DNA of 64,000 bases, taken from contig NC_052510.1 in assembly GCF_014356525.2 (NCBI RefSeq), forward strand, positions 58,690,773 to 58,754,772, written 5' to 3'. The notes under the pieces are model-generated. The model saw only the letters and a list, made by a program, of their open reading frames with translations. It had not been told where the DNA came from and did no database searches. Position 1 is the first letter of the stretch; every line of letters begins with the position of its first letter. The position numbers and the translations under genes were made by a program. Shown piece after piece: positions 57,109-64,000 of this stretch. This DNA is from Nilaparvata lugens (taxonomy: Eukaryota > Arthropoda > Insecta > Hemiptera > Delphacidae).

Positions 57109-59532
57109 TGGGCCATATAAATGAAACCAAAGCATATGCTCATGAGCATGAGCATGGAGCATAAGGTTTTGCTCATGAGCATTAGGTAGAAGCATAAGCA
57201 TTTGCTCATTTTTATATGAATAAGCTTTACCTTATACTCTTACCTTATGCTCCTGAACTCTGGAGCAAATGCTCACGTATTTTAAAGATTTTTCATCAGC
57301 TGATTCGCCTTTGTGACCTTAATTTGTTTTTATAGCTCACGTAAGCACTAAATATGCAAGTAGGAGACACCGCTTGTGTTTGTGTCATCTGCTCTGTTTT
57401 CTATTTACGAATTGAGTTTTAGGTTAGTTGAGTTTAGAATTTTGAAATAATAGTGTTTAAAAATGTCATCTCTATAATAATCTTCAGCATAATCTTATAA
57501 TATCAATAGCCTTCTGTAATAGAACTACATAATTTTTATTATTTGCCATGAATTTTCACAATGAATAGATAAATTGTTGACGACGGTGAAAATTCATGAC
57601 AAGTAAAATTATAGAAAAAATGAGAGGCTCTGGCAGTCGGTGGTAAGGACGGGACCTGGAAACATCTACAGCAGATCAACCAGCCCGACTTCTCCCTACT
57701 GAGAGGGTCTCCCATTTGGGTAGAGTGAGTGCCAAATTATTATATTATTATTTTTATCTGAGGGTATATCTTGTCAATATTATTTGAAATCATATTTTAT
57801 CTTTTGAAAATAATTCTTTTTAAATTATCAATAAAAATTATATTATTCATTCTACATTTAATTATTTTACAATTAAAACCTTTCTCATGAGATAAAGAGT
57901 AAGATCCAAATTTAACCTCTCGTTAGCCAAGCGATATTTAACCCCTCATTTATTTGATCAGAACATCTTATTTAGAAATTATAATATAACAGCATTATCT
58001 TTTATTAATTTCTGTATCCAACTCCTAGAGAGTTAGGTCCTGTAATTCTTGTTGAATACAATCAATATTAATTATTTTGTTACAAATTTTAAATTACATC
58101 ATAAAACAAATTAGTTCAACCAGCAATTTATCAATTACATTACACTTTTTATAATCTTCTACACTCTCATCTTCTTGAATGCCTATTTTCTATATTTTGT
58201 GATGGCTATCTTTTGTATTTATTCTTTTGTAGGAATAATGGTGATATTATATCATGGTTGAATTCAAAACGAGTTTTATAGTTCTCATTTATTGGTTGTG
58301 ATCGTATCTGGTATAGTTTCCTCTTCCTCATACGAATTAGTTGAGCCATTTTACTATGAGCAAAAGGTGATAGGCTGCTCTAGACTAGACTCTCTTTTTT
58401 TGAAGCATTTGCTTCAAAAGTTGAGCAAATGCTCTAGTTTATTCATACAATTTTTAGTATAAGCTTTTACTTTTGAGCAAATGATCAAACTATTTTGTTG
58501 ATGAATATGAATATGAATTTATTTCCAAATACAAAAAATATTTTTACAAACAAAATATTCATTAATTACAATAGTTTTTGGCGTGACTGGAAGAAGAAGC
58601 CTTGAGATCCAGCCACGAGTTCTAAAAATAAGAAATACATTTTTTAACTAATAACAGCAGTACAAATGATACAATTCTGTGTATATATGGTAAATAATCT
58701 ATGGATGTTGAATTTTATCAATAGTCAAGTACTTGATAAACAAAATATAGATACACAGAAAAATAATATAAAAATTGCCAAGTTCTAATAATTTTTATAC
58801 AATTAATATTGCCAAAAATTGTTGATTTAGCCAACTCAATTCTCAATTTTAAAATAATAGTTCTGTTTTACCCAAGATCTTATTAATCTTAATTTGGTTT
58901 TTTTATTTTATCCTTAATAAGTCTTCCGGAATTTTATTTATTAGTTTATTACTCTGATATTCAAATTGGTGTTTACTAGATGTTAATGAAGTAAAGTTAA
59001 TATTGAAAGGATTTACTACAGTTGGCCGTATATTATAAGGGATTGTGCGACGGGTAAATTGATGTGTATTTTTATTAATAAAAATAATTAAATTTGTCAC
59101 ATAAGTTTGACGTAACGTTGGTAGATCTATCTCTTCAAATATTAATCTGCTGGGATAGAGTCTGGGTCTTCCAAGCGCAGCTCTAATAATATGCTTTTGT
59201 ATTATAAAAAGGTTTTTAAAATGAGTGTCATACGCTGCTCCCCATACTTCTATATTATAATGGAAAAGTGAATGAGCATAAGCGTAGTAAATCGTTCTCA
59301 AAATATTCAAGTCTTTTGATTGGTTAATTCTGTAAAAAATTGTTATTAAATATTTCAGTTTGAAGCATAGATTCTGAATGTGAACGTCCCATTTAATATG
59401 CTGATCCACAGAAACACCTAAATATATGAGCATGAGCAAAAGGTTTTGCTCACGTTTATTCATAGAAAATGAAGCAAATGCTACATATTTTAGAAGTATA
59501 AGCAAATTCTCTACTTTATTCATATGGCCCAT
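57109..59532. mobile_element. GAGCAAATGCTC-rich TIR element, copy 2, with nested LINE
   Basis: The ends are ATGGGCCATAT and ATATGGCCCAT. The interior parallels 27392-28283 (for example CTTACCTTATGCTCCTGAAC) but has extra blocks at about 57515-58140 and the LINE at 58500-59430. Confidence 0.72.
58500..59430 (-). pseudogene. 5'-truncated LINE, RT C-terminal part
   Basis: The polymerase C-terminal region reads LIYLGVSVDQHIKWDVHIQN, IEVWGAAYDTHFKNLFIIQK and DLPTLRQTYVTN, stopping at 58903-58905. These are typical of Jockey/CR1-group elements (thumb and post-RT region). The 3' UTR ends in a (GAATAT)-type tail at 58500-58520. The reading frame is clean, so it is relatively young. Upstream in-frame codons to 59532 belong to the host TIR element. 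Confidence 0.82.
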
Positions 59533-60007
59533 TGACTTTTAACTATCAGCACCCGTTATGGAAACATTGATATTTCCTTATCCAACTAACGTTGACAGAA
59601 TGATGTGAATCGAGTAAAGTGAAGTGTTGTCTTCTACAGCCAGGTTACTTCTAGTTATTTGATCGCAGAAAGGATTCGAATATCAAGTAGCTGGTATCCA
59701 GTAGAGTGCGATTGAAAGGTATGATTGGGTGAGTGAAAGAGAGAGTGTGTTTGAGATAGAAACAAATGAGAGAGAGTGTGAGTGTGTGTGAGTGAGTGTG
59801 TTTGATGGTGAGAGAGAGGGTTGATTGTTGTGTTAAAAAGCCATTGAATGGAAAACAGGGAAAAGTACGTTCTATTCGGCTGCAAGTGAGATTGAAACAA
59901 TGCAAACCCAGACAGCGAATACGACCTGCGTTTATTCAAATTAGATTTCGGTTCAAATTCAAGGTCGTAGAGCTTTTGCATTTCTCATCCATTAATGATG
60001 TCATTTA

Positions 60008-60059
60008 TTTTTACTTTCCTTGCCCTATTACCATAGTAAAGGAAAGTATTGCTTTACAG
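60008..60059 (-). repeat. Element C 3'-end fragment
   Basis: TTTTACTTTCCTTGCCCTAT and AGGAAAGTATTGCTTT match the 3' end of element C in reverse. Confidence 0.65.
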
Positions 60060-60112
60060 ATGGAATCAATAGAGAATGCATTTATTCAAATGCTAATTAA
60101 TATATAATAATT

Positions 60113-60440
60113 ATTCAACGAAAATCCTAAATAAATGCTGTGAATCACCCCGAAGACTTCTGCTACTGCCGACATTGACAACAGGGTTAACAGCTAGATG
60201 GAAATTCGATGAGAACTATTATCCAAAAATTATTTGCCAACCCGGGAATCGAACCGGGTACCTCCCAATAATTGGGCAATAGCAATTGGGAGGTACCGGG
60301 TTCGATACCCGGCTGGCAAATAATTTTTGGATAGTAGTTCTCATCGAATTTCCATCTAGCTGTTAACCCTGTTGTCAATATCTGCAGTAGCAGAGGTCTT
60401 CGGGGTGACTTACAGCATTTATTTAGGATTTTCGTTAAAT
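60113..60440. repeat. Head-to-head inverted SINE pair (hairpin)
   Basis: Two arms of about 150 bp, nearly identical and inverted, meet at about 60272-60290 around AATTGGGCAATAGCAATT. Each arm has a B-box-like GGTTCGATNCCCGG, then CTGACAACAGGGTTAAC-type body sequence. It would fold into one long RNA hairpin. A single arm is at 3351-3595. Confidence 0.85.
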
Positions 60441-60904
60441 AATAATTATAATTATACAATCAAGAGTAGCTAATTTTTCTGAGTAGCATTAACTTGATAA
60501 TTTCTGTTCAATGACTAACATTCTCAGTTTGCCTTTCCATTCTCATCACAAACCATCTCCATTTCCCTCAACCCAAAAATCACTCTACTCCACAGTATGA
60601 GAGGCACATATAGACGGGTCTACATGACTGTGAAGTCAGCAGTAACTACTGTACATCCACGGGTGACTTAACTTCAATGGTCCAGAGACTGCAGCCTACA
60701 CACTGGATACTCCTGTATCTGGAGCTGACCTCCGCACATAATCTGGTATGTGAACTCAAGCAACTCACATCGCTTCACAGACGATACGATAATCCCTCGC
60801 TCGGAGACCCCAAAGTTGGCGGACGCAAACGGAAGCTTCAAGTCCGAATTATGTTAACAATTTCGCCATTGTTGTGCATCCGCCATGAACGAGTTTGTTT
60901 GGCG

Positions 60905-60975
60905 TGGCATGTATGTTACTGTCTTTCACTGTATGTTACTGTGTGTTACTGTGTGCTACTGTATGTTACTGTGTG
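60905..60975 (+). repeat. Short minisatellite (TGTATGTTAC)
   Basis: Six or seven imperfect copies of a 10-11-mer. They lie within an open frame of about 130 codons that has no recognisable domain. Confidence 0.75.
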
Positions 60976-61627
60976 TCGGCTAGCAGATTCTGTATCAACT
61001 CACAAGAGAAATTTTGCGGTTCGGAAGCAGTACTTTGTGACAGCTTATCAAGAGTGTTTTACTTCATGATTGCAGAACCTTACATGCTACAATTATGTAA
61101 ATTTTGTAACATTACGTGAAAATGTTTCAATTATCAGTGATTTGAGTCCAATATTTTTGTTTCCTATCCAGTTTCTCAACCTTCAAAGTTCAAAATTCAT
61201 AGTTTTAGTTGTTTTTGAGTGGAGAAGAACTAAATTTCAGAAAAGTGGAATCCTAACGTCATTTTGGACTTTTGAATTATTATCTAAATTTGAGAGAGAA
61301 ATAGTACAAGGAGTATTCTTAGTTTTTCTCTCCCATTTATTCTTCATTTTCATTTTATTCAATCATCAGAATTACACAACTTATAGAAAAGTACCACAGG
61401 CTTATAAGCCCAAAACGGTTCCAATTCTATTTATACAACAGTCCAAATGTGGCTAGGTTATGTGTCACTCAACATTATCCAATTACACACTCAATTTACA
61501 ATAATTAAAAACACAGAAAAAATGCTTTCAGTGCTTCTTGTAAAAATTATAATAATAAAATAGAAAAAATAAATAAAATTATCCAGTTCATTGTGGCTGA
61601 TATCTAGTGAGTATTGCTGGATTAGGA

Positions 61628-62009
61628 CTATGGTGAAGTCCACGTTATAATGGCAGTGTTTGTTTGATTAGCAACGGTATTGCTGTTCTTGTCTATCTTT
61701 CAACAAAGCAGATAGTGCTATCTCTTTCTCGCTTTACTCTGTTGCCAGATCGTCTTCTAACAATGAAGAATTGATAATTAATCAACTAAATATTCCACCT
61801 TAATTATGAAAATTCATTATGGAATTATTGAAAAATATAATTGTCTGCTTAATAAAATATAATTGATAATTTTAAACGAGAATGATCAGTTAATATTACA
61901 TCAATAAACCTGTATCAGCCACCGTCTATAGAAGCATTGACAAGAATGAGGTTCGGCAACGTTGTTCTGTCATCTTTCTCCACTGCCATTATAATGTGGA
62001 CCCCACTAT
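61628..62009. mobile_element. TA-type MITE in tandem unit 1
   Basis: Ends TATGGTGAAGTCCACGTTAT and AATGTGGACCCCACTA. The same element is at 62464-62838 (unit 2) and is truncated from 63293 (unit 3), so it was present before the duplication. Confidence 0.75.
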
Positions 62010-62463
62010 TAATTCCTATTATATTGAGCAAGCAATTTCTGTATTTATATATCTGGTTATTTTTTACATCTAGCTATTTTTATATCTGGTTATTTATCTT
62101 AAACGGATCTCGAAAACGGCTCTAAGATTTTCACGAAATTTGGAATATAGTAGGTATAATAATAAATATTCGATTGCACTAGGCCTCATCCTTGAGAAAA
62201 CTCGCTGAACGACATTGAAAGGATAATTCATCCTTGGCTGTAACAGCTGTAGATAGTAAAAAAGTGAGTGAGCGAGTGAGATGTGAAAAATCCAAATATT
62301 GCATCCCCGAAATTCATAAGATGACATATAGCCAGCTGTGAAATATAAAAACGATCATTTCAGAGAATACTGTGTTCTGTTTATCAATAAATGAAAATGA
62401 ATAAATAAAATTATCCATGTTCATTGTGGCTGATATCTAGTGAGCATTGCTGGATTAGGACAA

Positions 62464-62838
62464 TAGTGAGGTCCACGTTATAATGGCAGTGTTTGATTAG
62501 CAACGGTATTGCTGTTCTTGTCTATCTTTCAACAAAGCAGATAGTGCTATCTCTTTCTCGCTTTACTCTGTTGCCAGATCGTCTTGTAACAATGTAGAAT
62601 TGATAATTGATTAACAAAATATTTCACCTTAATTATGAAAATTCATTATGAAATTATTGAAAAATATAATTGTCTGCTTAATAAAATATAATTGATAATT
62701 TTAAACGAGAATGATCAGTTAATATTACATCAATAAACCTGTATCAGCCACCGTCTATAGAAGGCATTGACAAGAATGAGGTTCGGCAACGTTGTTCTGT
62801 CATCTTTCTCCACTGCCATTATAATGTGGACCCCACTA
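62464..62838. mobile_element. TA-type MITE in tandem unit 2
   Basis: Ends TAGTGAGGTCCACGTTATAA and AATGTGGACCCCACTA. Nearly identical to the copy in unit 1. Confidence 0.75.
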
Positions 62839-63552
62839 TTAATTCCTATATATTGAGCAAGCAATTTCTGTATTTATATATCTGGTTATTTACATCTAGC
62901 TATTTTTATATCTGGTTATTTATCTTAAACGGATCTCGAAAACGGCTCTAAGATTTTCACGAAATTTGGAATATAGTAGGTATAATAATAAATATTCGAT
63001 TGCACTAGGCCTCATCCTTGAGAAAACTCGCTGAACGACATTGAAAGGATAATTCATCCTTGGCTGTAACAGCTGTAGATAGTAAAAAAGTGAGTGAGCG
63101 AGTGAGATGTGAAAAATCCAAATATTGCATCCCCGAAATTCATAAGATGACATATAGCCAGCTGTGAAATATAAAAAACGATCATTTCAGAGAATACTGT
63201 GTTCTGTTTATCAATAAATAAAAATAAATAAATAAAATTATCCATGTTTATTGTGGCTGATATCTAGTGAGCATTGCTGGATTAGGACTATGGTGAGGTC
63301 CACGTTATAATGGCAGTGTTGATTAGCAACGATATTGCTACTCTTGTCTATCATTCAAAAAGCAGTAGCGCTATCTCTTTCTAGCTTACTCTGTTGCCAG
63401 ATCGTCTTGTAACAATGTAGAATTGATAATTAATTGACAAATATTCCACCTCAATATGAAAATTCATTATGGAATTATTGAAAAATATAATTTCTTCCTT
63501 AATAAAATGTAATTGATAATTTTAAACGAGAATGATCGGTTAATATTACAAC

Positions 63553-64000
63553 ATAGGGGCACCGAGCTTCGCTCGTTATTTGTTTATCGACTTTTGATAA
63601 ACCGAACACAATTTTTTAGAATGATTGGGGAAGTACTAACAGGCACAGCCCAAACAGTTTCTTTCCCGAATTTTGATTTATACACTATAAATAGTCCAGT
63701 AAGTAGGTTATGTTCCATACACTTGAATTCAAGTTCAATTTTCTGTTGAAAGATTTGAAAACAAAAAAATTAAAATTTAGATTACATACAATCCAAATTG
63801 AATAACAAAATAACACTCACTAATCACTTGAAATTGTCAAATAACGATTAAATTTGAAAATTATTATATACTGTAACATATTTAAATCTGGGTAGATGAA
63901 AAGCCCTAACAGAAATAGTAATAGGTCTAAAAATAAAGTAATTGGCTAATATCGCCAAGCAGATAATAATCAAGATAAGATAGCATCAGCTTGTTCTGGC
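63553..64000. other. AT-rich DNA with an old repeat shared with about 2035-2300
   Basis: CAGCCCAAACAGTTTCTTTC and CCGAATTTTGAT resemble AGCCCAAAACTGGTCCC...CCGAATTTTGAT near 2055. No gene seen. Confidence 0.4.

Larger units (their letters stand above)
61569..63552 (+). repeat. Tandem duplication, period about 826 bp
   Basis: Two full units (61569-62394 and 62395-63220) and a third partial unit (63221-63552) are nearly identical. An internal stretch at 62094-62327 recurs unchanged at 62920-63153. Each unit starts AAATAAAATTATCCA and includes a complete TA-type MITE. Confidence 0.88.

Noticed and set aside
60677..61069. 130-codon open frame
   Set aside because: No recognisable domain, and much of it is a 10-mer minisatellite; no splice or start context supports it.
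62094..62327. 77-codon minus-strand open frame present twice
   Set aside because: Its repetition comes from the 826-bp tandem duplication; no coding signal otherwise.

Overview
This is a repeat-dominated, AT-rich piece of an animal genome with spliced genes. It is almost certainly from an insect, and probably a hemipteran such as a planthopper. The placement rests on the one recognisable host gene (a nose-resistant-to-fluoxetine-6-like acyltransferase, a family expanded in insects) and on my recollection of several repeat families. It is inference, not proof. Two runs of exactly 100 N (9992-10091 and 38437-38536) mark it as part of a scaffolded assembly.

Host coding content is small. Four consecutive exons (11842-12032, 14980-15122, 15987-16099, 17546-17567, + strand) encode the C-terminal half of an NRF-6-like multi-pass acyltransferase. 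The first carries a one-base frameshift in a GGGG run. The upstream exons were not found. Three further stretches (1496-1683 +, 7406-7609 +, 20722-20903 -) look like possible terminal exons but match no family I recognise.

Most of the rest is mobile DNA, much of it nested. (1) 1-11 kb: small MITEs, a 2.5-kb array of 5'-truncated retroposon 3' ends with (CAAT)n tails in CT-rich DNA, and a copy of a roughly 0.8-1.2-kb microsatellite-carrying family, here called element C. (2) 11-18 kb: the NRF-6-like gene, whose introns hold PIF/Harbinger-type MITEs, a hAT MITE, element C, a Helitron-like element and a 48-bp SINE end. (3) 18-27 kb: foldback elements, then a three-level nest: element D contains element C, which contains a Ty3/Gypsy LTR retrotransposon (22727-26465, - strand). 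(4) 27-43 kb: GAGCAAATGCTC-type and other TIR elements, a Helitron, LINE remnants of at least three kinds, a tRNA-derived SINE, and three long GAA/CTT tracts. (5) 43-57 kb: TA-flanked MITEs, a 4-kb long-TIR element nested in element C, a tandem array with a MITE inserted, and a second SINE. (6) 57-64 kb: a TIR element containing a LINE, a head-to-head SINE hairpin, and an 826-bp tandem duplication.

The most notable feature is the LTR retrotransposon. Its two LTRs differ by one indel, its coding region runs from 15 nt inside one LTR into the first bases of the other, and the place where a tRNA primer site should lie is instead a 16-nt perfect complement of a segment inside its own LTR. This is the arrangement expected for Tf1-type self-primed reverse transcription. 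Its many frameshifts, like the one in the host gene, fall largely in homopolymers and short repeats and may be assembly errors.
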